Assembly (NCBI GenBank): GCA_025529335.1
Contig: JAMYHX010000036.1
Coordinates: 100,477-164,476, forward strand
Reading direction: 5' to 3'
From: Rhizopus sp. PT2906
Taxonomy: Eukaryota; Mucoromycota; Mucoromycetes; Mucorales; Rhizopodaceae
Length of the DNA stretch: 64,000 nucleotides
Positions 1 to 9,386 of the stretch are shown here, one piece after another (within the stretch, counting starts at the first letter, position 1; each line of letters begins with the position of its first letter). The position numbers and the translations under genes are program-made. The notes under the pieces were generated by a model, which was not told where the DNA came from, ran no database searches, and saw only the letters and a list, made by a program, of their open reading frames with translations.

Positions 1-2
1 TT

Positions 3-619
3 GCTGACAGGGAAGCAATGCCTTACTTTATTGCATTTCAAAAGGAATGTATCAGATATCGTCCTGGAATGGATTTAGGCATGCCTCACAAGGCTATGGA
101 GGACTGTAAGTAATCTAATATGCCTATACGTTTCATACTAAACTCGTAACTAGTCTTCTACAAGGACAGCCTTATTCCAAAGGGTACCATACTAGTCTCT
201 AACCTTCATACCTTACACAGCGATCCAAACAACTTTGCTGATGCAGATAAATTCATGCCTGAGCGATATCTAGATGACACACGATCAATGTATGCTGCAA
301 GCAAAGGCAGCTATCAAACGCGAGATCATTACACTTTTGGATGGGGCAGACGTATCTGTCCAGGCATTTACATGGTAATCATTTAATATACGTACACATC
401 CAAATCCATTGCTTATGCCCAGACTGATCTTAGGCTGAAGGTGAAATGTTTTATACCATAACGAAATTAATATCAAGATGTATCATTAAGCCAGGCCTGT
501 CGTCAACAGGAGAAGAGCTCTATCCTGATTTACAATGTGGCATTAATACCGGTATCAGTATTACACCTATGCCTTTCACTATTCGCTTAATTAAGCGTGA
601 TGTTGATAATAATAATTAA
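3..619 (+). CDS. Cytochrome P450, C-terminal part (5' end outside window)
   Basis: Haem-thiolate monooxygenase. Three exons are visible, with introns starting at GTAAGT near 109 and GTAATC at 375; the last exon runs from 434 to the TAA at 617-619. The reading contains an ExxR-type region remnant, the PERY-like segment (MPERYLDD) and the haem-binding loop FGWGRRICPG, whose Cys ligates the haem iron. The C-terminus is short and rich in Asn. The N-terminal half, including any membrane anchor and the oxygen-binding I-helix, lies before position 1, so subfamily and substrate cannot be assigned. The loop is canonical, so there is no sign of inactivation. The family is certain; the function within it is unknown. 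Confidence 0.9.
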
Positions 620-705
620 AGATACTTTAATGGCTATTAAACCTACAGTTTATTGTAGGAAGCAGGTCATGATAATAATAATACAAAGCAAAATAAGCAT
701 ATTAA

Positions 706-3139
706 TTAATAAGCAGCAGCAACCCCCTTCTTTCTCGGGTCGCTAGCAGCGTGTAAAGTACCATTAGAGAACTTTCTAATAGCCTGTGATGCTGAGACGG
801 TACCCGTTTCCGCCAAGTTTTGCAGCTAAAAGTAAAAAAGTGAGTATACGCTTAGATTTTATAGTTCATAATAGTTACAGTATGGCCTATCTCCTCTAAT
901 TGATTTAATATATTCATATCATAACCTGTCTCAAATCCTACAACATTGGGAAACAGTTGATGGTGAATTCTAGGTGCACTGACAGCATCAAACACATTGT
1001 CACCAAAGTCGTATGTGTTCAAGATGACCTACAAAAGAAAAAAAAAAGTTACGAAATACATAAATCAAATATTCTTCTTCATCTTTTACATTCAATGTAG
1101 CCGTCATTATTTGTGATCCTCCTGATCCTCCAACAGCCATTTCAAGCTTGTTATTCTCTCCTTCGATAATGGTTGGTGTGATGGTGGATAAGGGTCGTTT
1201 ACCAGGTGCTACGTACATCAGAAGATTAGACACTAAAATAGTTTAAGAATACAAAGACGTACCAGCATAGTTGTATACACTTGGATACAATCCAAAGTTA
1301 TTAGGAATTCCAGGAATAGAGAAATCATCCATTTCGTCGTTCAAGATGATGCCTGTCACAGGATCCATAAACTTTGCACCAAACATCAAATTCACTGTAG
1401 ATGTAAGCGACACAGCGCTATCCTCTTTATCTATAACTGAAAGATGCATGGTTCCATGAGGATCTTTTGTATCGAATTTAGGGTGGTAATATAAGGGCTC
1501 AAATGTTCTATCCTAAAAAAAAAAAGTGTCAGATACGCTCCAATACTCCCTTTGTTCTTACATCTGATATATTCTTGCGAACGTAGTCAGCCCAATCCTT
1601 GCTAATGATTTCTTCTATACGTTTTTGGTTATGAATAAAGTCAGGATCACCCAATTCAGTTCTAAATGCATATCCAAACTTGAGAGCTTCGATGAGTCTA
1701 TGTATATTCAGGGCAGTCGGACCGTCCTTTTGAAAATTGTAGGCTTCAATAATGTTCAATACACTGAGAAGTGCCGGTCCACTTGTAGGTGCTGAGCATG
1801 TAACCACTTTTTTACCGTGATAAGAGGTGCTGATTGTAGGACGGATAAGAGGTTTGTAATTTCTCATATCTTCCATTGTTAGAATACCGCCAGCTGCTTG
1901 TGTTGCATTGACAATTGTTTGGGCAATTATGCCCTGAAAAGGAAAATGTCAGTTGCATGATATGTGACAATCACCTAATATATACCTCATAAAACACATC
2001 AGCTCCTTCTTCTGCAATGATTTTCAGTGTCTGAGCCAGTTTAGTTCTTTTGATAATATCGCCTGGTTGAGCTATAACACCTGTAGGAGCATAGACTTCT
2101 GCAAATCCTGGTTCTTTTTCGATCCAAGTTTTTGATTTCTGTAAAGTTCATTCAGTAAATTCAATGATGCTATTCATCTATATATTACCAGTAATTTGCT
2201 ATAGAGTAAGTCTGTTACTTCAAATCCTTCTTCTGCAACCTTGATAGCAGAAGCAAATAAATCCTTCCAAGGAAGCTTCCCGTATCTAATTTACAGTATG
2301 AGCATACTTTTCCCTTGATTTTTGTTCAGTTTATACCTTTCATGTGCCAACTGAAATCCTCTTATTTCTCCACTATAAAAAGGCCCAACTGATCAGCGCA
2401 TATCTCATATCTTTCTCATTCTCACTTACGGTACTCCTACAGCCAAACCTCCCCTTTGAGCTGCCATTGGATCATGGACAAACATATCTTTATGTGATGC
2501 AGCAGGCGCTGATTCACGAAAATCAATAAACTCAAAGGTTCCATTGGGCGAACGAATGAGCATGAATCCACCACTAGAAAAAGCAGATCAATATCTACTA
2601 TCCATTCCCCCCCTCCTCACAAGACAGACACTTACCCTCCGATACCTACTCATGAGCCAATGAATATGACGCAATTCTTATCATATATTATATTACCTGT
2701 TGCAAAGCTATTGACAACGCCAATACAAAGAGCAGAAGCAATGGCTGCATCAACAGCACCTCCACCATCCTTCAATACTAAAGTAAAGTCATGTTACTGC
2801 ACAAGTCTCGAATAACAAGTATATTTACTATCAAGTCCTGCATCAGAGCATTCTTTTAACTCAACTGCTACTGCGCCTTGATGTCCCACCACTAGGTGAG
2901 GTTCAGTATGATCCTCTATATATACAGTTCAATGCATTATATTATTGCAGTCAAAGAATCTCTTTTTTTGTTTTACCAGAGTATTTGTCAATAGCAACCC
3001 TTTTGAACGGAAGCGAGGCGGTGGCAGAGATAAACATAAGCATAATAACTGAAGCTGTAAATATAAACAGCCTGTTTCTCTTGATCTTTTTTTCATTTTG
3101 CCCCATGAAGGGTTGGCTTTCTTCGTCAACCGCAACCAT
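706..3139 (-). CDS. Gamma-glutamyltransferase (GGT), membrane-anchored
   Basis: Transfers or hydrolyses gamma-glutamyl groups of glutathione, usually at the cell surface or vacuole. About ten exons on the minus strand. The start chosen is the ATG at 3139 (MVAVDEESQ), followed by a basic stretch and one hydrophobic anchor (LFIFTASVIMLMFISATA), giving a type II topology. Family blocks in order: LVVGHQGAVAVE near the N-terminus, DGGGAVDAAIASALCIGVVN, SGGFML, EDMRNY, then the autoprocessing site DPHGTMHLSV, the small-subunit motif MAVGGSGGSQI, and a C-terminus ending KKGVAAAY. The catalytic Thr that becomes the new N-terminus is present; the next residue is Met where many family members have Thr. 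An ATG farther upstream (3226) would add a second hydrophobic stretch and is less likely. All blocks are present in order, so the gene looks intact. Confidence 0.93.
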
Positions 3140-3399
3140 TATCTCAAACAAGAAAAAAACAAAAAACAAAAAAAAAGCAAAGACCGTTGATAAAATCCCA
3201 GTGAATTTGTTCCTGTTGCTCGTCACGCAATTGTATTCCCAAGACTAAAAAAAACGCTTATTCTCACAAATAGATATCCATTGTGTATGTGTGTATGAGT
3301 GTGTCTGTGTGTGTCTGTGTACATGCCTTTATTTTGTTTTACCAAAATCGTATTTATTTATAAAAATGCAAGTGATTTATGTGTTGTTCAAAATCCAAT

Positions 3400-4024
3400 T
3401 TATTTTTCCTATTAAAAAAAAAACAGTGAGAATCAAGTGTGTGGATATAGCAACAACAAAAAAAAAAACTTACAGGAATTTCGATTTCACCAGCGTCAAT
3501 AGCATCTTGAATATCCTTGGGGCTTTGACCGTCGACGGTACAACCAACAGAGAAAGCGGTACCAAGGATTTCCTTGACAGTACCCTTGAGTTCACGAGCC
3601 AAGGACTTGAAGCGCATGGTACGAGCAATTTCAATAACATCATCAAGAGAGATGTTACCAGAGTGCTTGATGTTCTTTTCCTTCTTACGGTCACGAACGG
3701 GTTCCTTAAGAGCCTTGATGACTAAAGAGGAAGCGGAAGGAACAACGGAAACTTGAGCTTGACGGTTTTGAATGGTCAATTGGACAGTGACACGGAGACC
3801 CTTCCAGTCCTTGGTACCCTTGGCGATATCTTCACCAACCTTCTTGGGGGACAAACCGAGAGGACCGATCTTGGGAGCGAGGGCACTTGAAGCACCAACT
3901 TCACCACTAAATTATGTACATGAGTTACATTGTTCTAAAGTTGTATATATATATATATCTTGTCTTACCCAGTAGCACGAAGGTAGATGATCTTTACCTC
4001 ACTAGGATCGAACTTGGGTGGCAT
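3400..4024 (-). CDS. RPL12: 60S ribosomal protein uL11 (L12)
   Basis: Component of the large-subunit stalk base that binds 26S rRNA and the P-proteins. Exon 1 begins MPPKFDPSEVKIIYLRATG; exon 2 starts at 3906 and carries the family signatures SALAPKIGPLGLSPKKVG, TVQLTIQNRQAQ, KEPVRDRKK, NIKHSGNI and KEILGTAFSVGC. Exon 2 ends with EIEIP followed by a GTAAGT donor at 3474. The last exon is tiny: acceptor TAATAG, then GAA AAA TAA at 3408-3400, giving the tail EIEIPEK. Reading through the intron instead would add about 45 unrelated residues, so the mini-exon is preferred. Length (about 165 aa) matches the family. A GC-rich palindromic element lies 160-175 bp upstream of the ATG and recurs before uL23. 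Confidence 0.96.
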
Positions 4025-4519
4025 CCTATAACAATCATGTTGGTTCTGGCGTAAATGGATGGATCATGATGATGTGATGCTTACCTGTAATATGTTGAGA
4101 AAGGGAGGTTTTATCAATGCCCCCACCTTTTCCCTTATACTTCATGTTGTAGAGGTAAGAGCAGGGCGCTACTTTACCATTAAGAAATGTCCGGACCGGA
4201 ATTTTTTTTTCGTAAGTTTGGTCTTTGAGTAGATATTTGACCAGATATCCAAGGAAACGACCTTGCTTAATACAAGCAGAAACTCTTCAGTTCACCTTTG
4301 GTTTTCCTTGCTTTATTATTAATAAAATAATATCACAATATTACTGCAACTTTTTCACTGTAACTAGTCAACAAACATCATTATGTACAGCGGACAATCT
4401 TCATTCTCCAGTCTTACCGATCAAAGGGTGATAAATGCTACAAAAGAAGCTGAAATGCTTGAATGCATTCTGCTAGATCTTGAGAACGAATGACCAAGAA
4501 ACACTACATTGACATACAA
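4025..4519. other. uL11 promoter region and flank, no gene seen
   Basis: The proximal 180 bp is the uL11 upstream region with the GC-rich element at 4185-4200 and a T-run at 4202-4209. Beyond that I see only short open frames without family resemblance or splice logic; the decayed recombinase begins to be readable near 4520. Confidence 0.5.
4185..4200 (-). promoter_or_regulatory. GC-rich palindromic element upstream of uL11
   Basis: On the minus strand this reads TCCGGTCCGGACATTT, about 160-175 bp before the uL11 start codon and followed in the gene direction by pyrimidine-rich sequence. The same core CGGTCCGGACAT occurs in the same orientation at 39597-39608 before the ribosomal-protein gene uL23. 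The core TCCGGA is self-complementary. A role in ribosomal-protein gene transcription is an inference from the two occurrences. Confidence 0.5.
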
Positions 4520-5790
4520 AAAGAAGCAGAAGATCTTTATGGCAAATGTCATGTATAGATGTATTGTAGGAGCGTGCTTACGCTTCTTATTTCAACATGA
4601 CTTTTGCATAGAAAATCGCTATGAAGGGCTGTATTATAACTGAAGCGAAGCTATTGCGTTTTCTTGATAAAGCCGCCGTACCTACAGGGCAATTAAAGAA
4701 GGGTTGAAAGGACGATGGTTCCGTACATGAGCTCAAAATAGAAACTATTCAACAATATATCAAGGCAGTGGTTAACTTTCATGCAATTCAATTCTCCATA
4801 AAAGTATCCAGGGAAGCCAGCATCCATGGTGTTGCTCTGCGTGCATGGTTGTAGAACAGACGACACAGTGAACGATAGCGAAAACGTGAGAACTACGAGG
4901 ATCGCGCTCGTCACACTGCACAGGGCGGCTACATCCCTGAAGAACTTGTCAAGCTATCAATCTTCTATTTCAAAGAAGAAAAGGAGAAGACATTCAGGGA
5001 CCGAATGCTCTTTCTGATGTAGCATATGATGCTCTTACGTGGCGAGAGCATTAGGAATATGGGATTATGCGATCTTTTCCCTTTAGAATTCAAGGATGAA
5101 GGGTTCTCTGAATGCTCCGTACTGGTTCTACGTCTGGATCATGGAAAAACAATCAAGAAGCGCATATAGTATGCTGACACCATCCGACACCGTGACCACC
5201 GCGTGTGTGCTTTTGGCACGCTAGCTATGTACTTCTTTTACAGGTGAGTTGATTGAATGTCGGCAATGACGTTATATTCAACTAACTAATTTCTAGATGA
5301 CATATAACAAACGAAGATTCCCCTTGTTTTAATACAAACATAGACTGGTTTAACCTGAAAATTGCCAAAGGAGTAGACTATAACAAGCCCTTGACCTACG
5401 CAACACATTATACAGTAACCACCCGTGCTTTCGATGTCTGTTCCGTTAGTATAAGCAAGAAACCCCATGCAAGCCGTGGTAGTGGAGCTCAGCATGCTGA
5501 AATAGACGGAGCAACAGAACTTGACACTGGAATCTGACGTACACCTGATCCTCTCATTGAATTCAATGCTCCTACTTCAAAATAACAACCGTCTACACAA
5601 AGCAATGGTGCCATTTTTCGGAAACAAGCTCTATACCCGGATTTGTGAACATAACCTTGACTCTTGGAATCCGACAAGCAAACTTCCTGGTGATGTATTG
5701 CTCAGAACGTATATGAAAAGACACGGCTCTTTTTCCGCTTTCCATCACTTCATAGATTCTTGTCTTATTTGAAAAGATATCTACAACAAC
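4520..5790 (+). pseudogene. Relic of a Crypton/Gcr1-like tyrosine recombinase
   Basis: Conceptual reading of the plus strand with several stops and frame slips gives a recognisable domain order of the fungal Crypton-type (Gcr1-like DNA-binding/recombinase) family. Readable blocks include ITEAKLLRFLDKAA near 4640, IETIQQYIKAVVNFHAIQ near 4750, KRENYEDRARHTAQGGYIPE near 4880-4940, LFLMxHMMLLRGES near 5015-5050, LVLRLDHGKT near 5130, RHRDHRVCAFGTLAMYFFYR near 5190-5240, an intron-like gap ending near 5295, and KPHASRGSGAQHAEIDGATE near 5460-5510. The LLRGE block resembles the first catalytic Arg box of tyrosine recombinases, and H-A-S-R at 5466-5477 fits their HxxR box. In-frame stops (for example within LFLM-stop-HMM and after KKRI) make it non-functional. 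Family assignment is from memory; the exact element is unknown. Confidence 0.65.
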
Positions 5791-5801
5791 AGACTTGGTC
5801 C

Positions 5802-6566
5802 ATGCCAACTGTAAAGCAGTTACAGGCAGAACTTGCTGCAGTTAAGGCTGAAACCACCCGGCTCAAACAACAAAACGCTTTCCCTCCTTGAGCGGTTAGC
5901 TCATGCATCCAGCGCCCCTGCTCCTAAGAAACCCGCTCCCACTTTGGTCTCCTCTCCACCGGCATCTCTTCCACTGACGTCTCCCTCACTGACATCTGAA
6001 ACCTCAACGCAAACCAAGCCTCCTCAGAAACGTCCTCCGTCTTCCGATTTAGGTTCTCCTTCTCTTCAGAAAGCTGCCACGCTCCTTCCTAGTCAAATGA
6101 CTGCTGCTCGCACCTTCAGTGTCTCCTTTGCCAATCATGGCTATAAGTTATTATACTTGCCTCTACGTCGCCATCTCCCTATAGGTAACTGCGTTCTCGT
6201 CTGCGTCAACTGAATATCAACACCCGTCGTATTCTCAACATCCATTATCCCGATCCCCACCTTGTTACCCTCCTAATTCATAATGATTATGAAGATGAAC
6301 TCCGTTCAAAACTTAAGAAATTTAAGATTCTCATACAGGGCGATTACGATCCTTTAGATCCCTTGAACCTTCGTAATCCCAATTACGACGACTAGGACGA
6401 AGTGAACAGGACGACCGCCGCGCGTGGCCTGTTTCTGTGTCGTATTCTTCATGCTCTCGATTACCTTAAAGGTCCTGTTAAGCGGGCTGTAGTCAATTTC
6501 TTCGTTAACAAAGGATATCTTGATCGTAACGAATTTCCTAAGCTATTTCCCGTCAAAAAGACATGA
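5802..6566 (+). pseudogene. Relic of a LINE-type retrotransposon ORF1
   Basis: Begins ATG at 5802 with a heptad-like segment (MPTVKQLQAELAAVKAETTR), then a frame slip near 5875 into a Ser/Pro/Thr-rich stretch (SAPAPKKPAPTLVSSPPA) as is usual for ORF1 proteins. A second slip near 6180 leads to a compact domain: NINTRRILNIHYPDPHLVTL, LIHNDYEDELRSKL, KFKILIQGDYDPLDP, and then RTTAARGLFLCRILHAL, VKRAVVNFF. A stop interrupts the frame near 6393 and the reading ends at TGA 6564-6566. I recall this domain layout from ORF1 of LINE elements in Mucorales; no reverse transcriptase follows, so the copy is truncated. It starts right where the recombinase relic ends, suggesting insertion into or beside it. 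Confidence 0.55.
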
Positions 6567-6699
6567 GCTTTAATTACTGTTTCTCTCAATAGCCTCCTTT
6601 CCTGAGAACCATCTTCTTTGTCCTTTTCTTCAAGCCACAGCATTTTACCCCTCATTCTTTGAACTGGCCCGAGGTAAAATTAGTATGAAAATACTACGT

Positions 6700-7226
6700 G
6701 CCCACTTGGGTTAAAAAAAATTGTTTGATCGTATATGAAAAGACAACGGATCAAATTGACGCGAGCGTGTCGGTCCTCAACCTGGCAAGCACCATGGATG
6801 ATAAAATCAACAAACCCTTGATCGTGTCTGCTTCACAGCTTCTCCAGTCTCTTCCCATGGATCCCACTAACACCGATATCTCAGAGACTACACTGATCAC
6901 CAGATATATTGTCACCTTACTGCAGCCTCTGTTTGACAACGATGACCAAAACATCTGACTCGATTTCACGGGTACCGAGCTTGCTGAAAAGTGCAAGCGA
7001 TCGCCCAGATTGCATAATCATGCGCTTTCCTCACCAAACAAATGACGGCACCAATATTGGCTGCAGTGAAATGAAAAAAAAAAATGTCTATAGCAAGCAA
7101 CTATTACTTGATGAACTGAGATCAGTTTTGCCTCACGTTCTTTGGCAAAAAATGCCATTGATGACAATCACCTTGGTGGCAATATCAGCATCCAGATTGT
7201 CAGTAAATCAAGAGCTTTATTATTGA
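6700..7226 (+). pseudogene. Fragment of a lineage-restricted repetitive protein family
   Basis: Two overlapping frames make one broken reading: ETTLITRYIVTLLQPLFDND near 6880-6950, then after a slip LDFTGTELAE and RPDCIIMRF...GTNIGCSEMKKKN near 7000-7085. The pattern of a helical N-terminal part, an RPD motif and a GCSEMK/GYGEVK-like strand resembles a family of multi-copy hypothetical proteins that I associate with Mucorales genomes, possibly nuclease-like because of the E-x-K step. A run of ten A bases at 7075-7084 and stops show decay. Function unknown. Confidence 0.4.
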
Positions 7227-8775
7227 AGGAATATATATTATTGAAAGCATGCTTTCTACTTACTTTATAATAAAAGATTTGACGAATATTCAAGATTAAT
7301 TACAGTAAGTACAGCTGATGAGGGCATGTCCTGAATATAAGTCTTTTGTAACGAAAGGATGATATCGGAATAGACTCATTGACACACAGAGAACTGCATC
7401 ACCTTTTTTGTAAAACTGTCCAAGTTGGTTTTTTTTTTCGTGATTCAAAGCTGGCGTAATAACGAATCATAGGGCAAAACTGAGGGCAGAGACTGATCCC
7501 TATTTCTGTTAAATCTACTTTTTCTAAATGTCGGCAGAAATACTTATTTCTGTCTCATGAGGGGGTGTACAATAAGACGATCGGCCTAGATCTCTTGCCT
7601 TGATTATGCTTAATATGATGTGTATTTGTAGTTTGTTAGACTCATAGATAGCAATTGAAGATAAGTCAATCGATACCCGCCTTGACCAACTTGTGCTACT
7701 ATCTGATGAACGCCCTGATTTGCAGCTTAAATCAACAAATGATGGCTCATTTCTTGATTGAGAAATATAAAATCAATCAATTCTAGGGAAATGCTTAATT
7801 CTTAAGACAGTTGATATCATCAATAATGGAATCATTGCTTGATATCACGTATTGATAGAATACAGATGCGCTATTTTTTTAAATAAATACCGTGCGGATT
7901 TTACAAGATACAAAAACGTGCGACCTTATCTTTGAAAACACACTGACGGAAGCATTTGCTTCGAGTGGAGTCTGAAAAAACCTGTAGAATAATTAAACAA
8001 ATACGTTGATAGAGAAAAGATGACTTTAGATAGTTTGCTAATGTGACAAATAAGATATCCTTGATATCATTTATCATTCATTATTTTCCATTGGATTCTA
8101 AATCATTAAAAAATTAAGAAAAAGTGGGTTAAAAAAATTATTTTTATTATCTTTTCAAATATCGTTCCCGGATTTTACAGTAGCACATGCAGGTTGCATT
8201 GTCCAGACAAGAAATAACGAATGTTTGTTCGTTCCTATCTTTATCCCTTTTCCCGGTTCTAGAACAAGTCTCCAAACAGAAAGAAGTCATAAATAGAGGA
8301 CTGTGTAATCAATAAAGTTGTCCCTTCGTTCTAGGTGATCACAGTCAAACAATTCTTTTTTAATTAATGATACATTTTCAGCTTAACGTCAGGCGGTCTT
8401 TATTTTTCTGCAAAGATAAAAAAAATTAGGGCAAAAGGCGGGAAGATCCGGAATTTTTTTATAAATCAGATATTTTATGGATTTATACTTGGCAACTTGT
8501 ATGTGTAAAAGGCAAACATAGACAGGTCTCATCAAAGAAGATCAATTGATACTATTTACGAGTAGAATTGATAAAGGAATTAATGTGATATCATTAAATC
8601 AATGAAAAAGTATGATTCAAAGGGAGATCAATCAGTTTGGAAAGGCACGAAAACGGGAAAATAATAATCTATGTCCTGATTAGCCTTTGATTTCCGCTAA
8701 TAAAGGAAATTGAAGTAAATGTTATATAAGTAGTAGCTAATTTTTTTTTTCTTTTTCTATTTCATTAACGCTTAT
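7227..8775. other. Gene-poor AT-rich spacer
   Basis: No reading longer than about 60 codons and no family resemblance on either strand. Several T- and A-runs occur (7430-7438, 8128-8150). The last 60 bp hold a TATATAA-like box near 8720 and a pyrimidine tract at 8741-8760, which suits the promoter of the small gene that starts at 8776. Confidence 0.5.
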
Positions 8776-9045
8776 ATGTCATCTACCAATATTACCACGG
8801 ATACTTCTTTACTTCACCCACTTGATATGCCCGAGATATCATCTAGCAATAGCAGTCGACGAACAAGTATCTCATCCATACACGAAGAAGATTGGGACCA
8901 ATTATTATCTCAATTCGACGCTCATCCTGATATCTTGATGCTCATTCAACAATGTAAAAAGGAAGAAGACAACCGTCGTCATGAAGAAACCAAGATGAAA
9001 TTGAAAGAATATCAACTCTATTGCGAATTACAAAAGAATCTGTAA
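8776..9045 (+). CDS. Small Ser-rich protein of unknown function (89 aa)
   Basis: Single-exon frame from ATG 8776 to TAA 9043-9045. Residues 1-38 are Ser/Thr-rich with an RRTS basophilic-kinase-like site (SSRRTSISSI); residues 40-89 are acidic then charged and helical, with DWDQLLSQFDAHPDILMLIQ followed by KKEEDNRRHEETKMKLKEYQ, which could form a short amphipathic or coiled-coil helix. A TATA-like box about 55 bp upstream and a pyrimidine tract directly before the ATG resemble the 5' regions of other genes in this window (for example the Spa2 gene). I do not recognise the family. It may be real and expressed, but conservation has not been tested. Confidence 0.55.
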   Translation: MSSTNITTDTSLLHPLDMPEISSSNSSRRTSISSIHEEDWDQLLSQFDAHPDILMLIQQCKKEEDNRRHEETKMKLKEYQLYCELQKNL

Positions 9046-9386
9046 ACAACAAAAAAGAAAGACTTCACTCCTTTTTCTCTCTCCTTGGTTTAGCTACACC
9101 CACATCTATTGAACATATGCTCTGTATGGCGTGTATATGTGTGTGTGTGTGTCGTGCGCGGCAGGTACACGCGTGCACATACACAGATAAACGCGCAAAA
9201 AAAGAAAACTTAATGCGACAATGTGTCCACTCCTTATCTTGATTATTTTTATGACTTTAAAGGGCAGCAAAACAAAAAAAAAACAGTTTATGGGCTGCTG
9301 TATTAAAATTTTGCTTTAAAATAAAATTATGTTCTATCGTTTCACAGACGCGTTCTTTCTTGTTTCTGTGTGTGTGTTTTTTTTTA
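9046..9386. other. Spacer with (GT)n tract
   Basis: Contains a GT-rich run (about 9133-9151) and a mixed CA/TA run near 9175-9186, several A-runs and a T-run directly before the Cdc23 start. No gene seen. Confidence 0.5.

Noticed and set aside
3291..3725. 144-codon plus-strand frame across the uL11 3' end
   Set aside because: Antisense to conserved uL11 exon and intron sequence; starts in a TG-repeat and lacks any domain.
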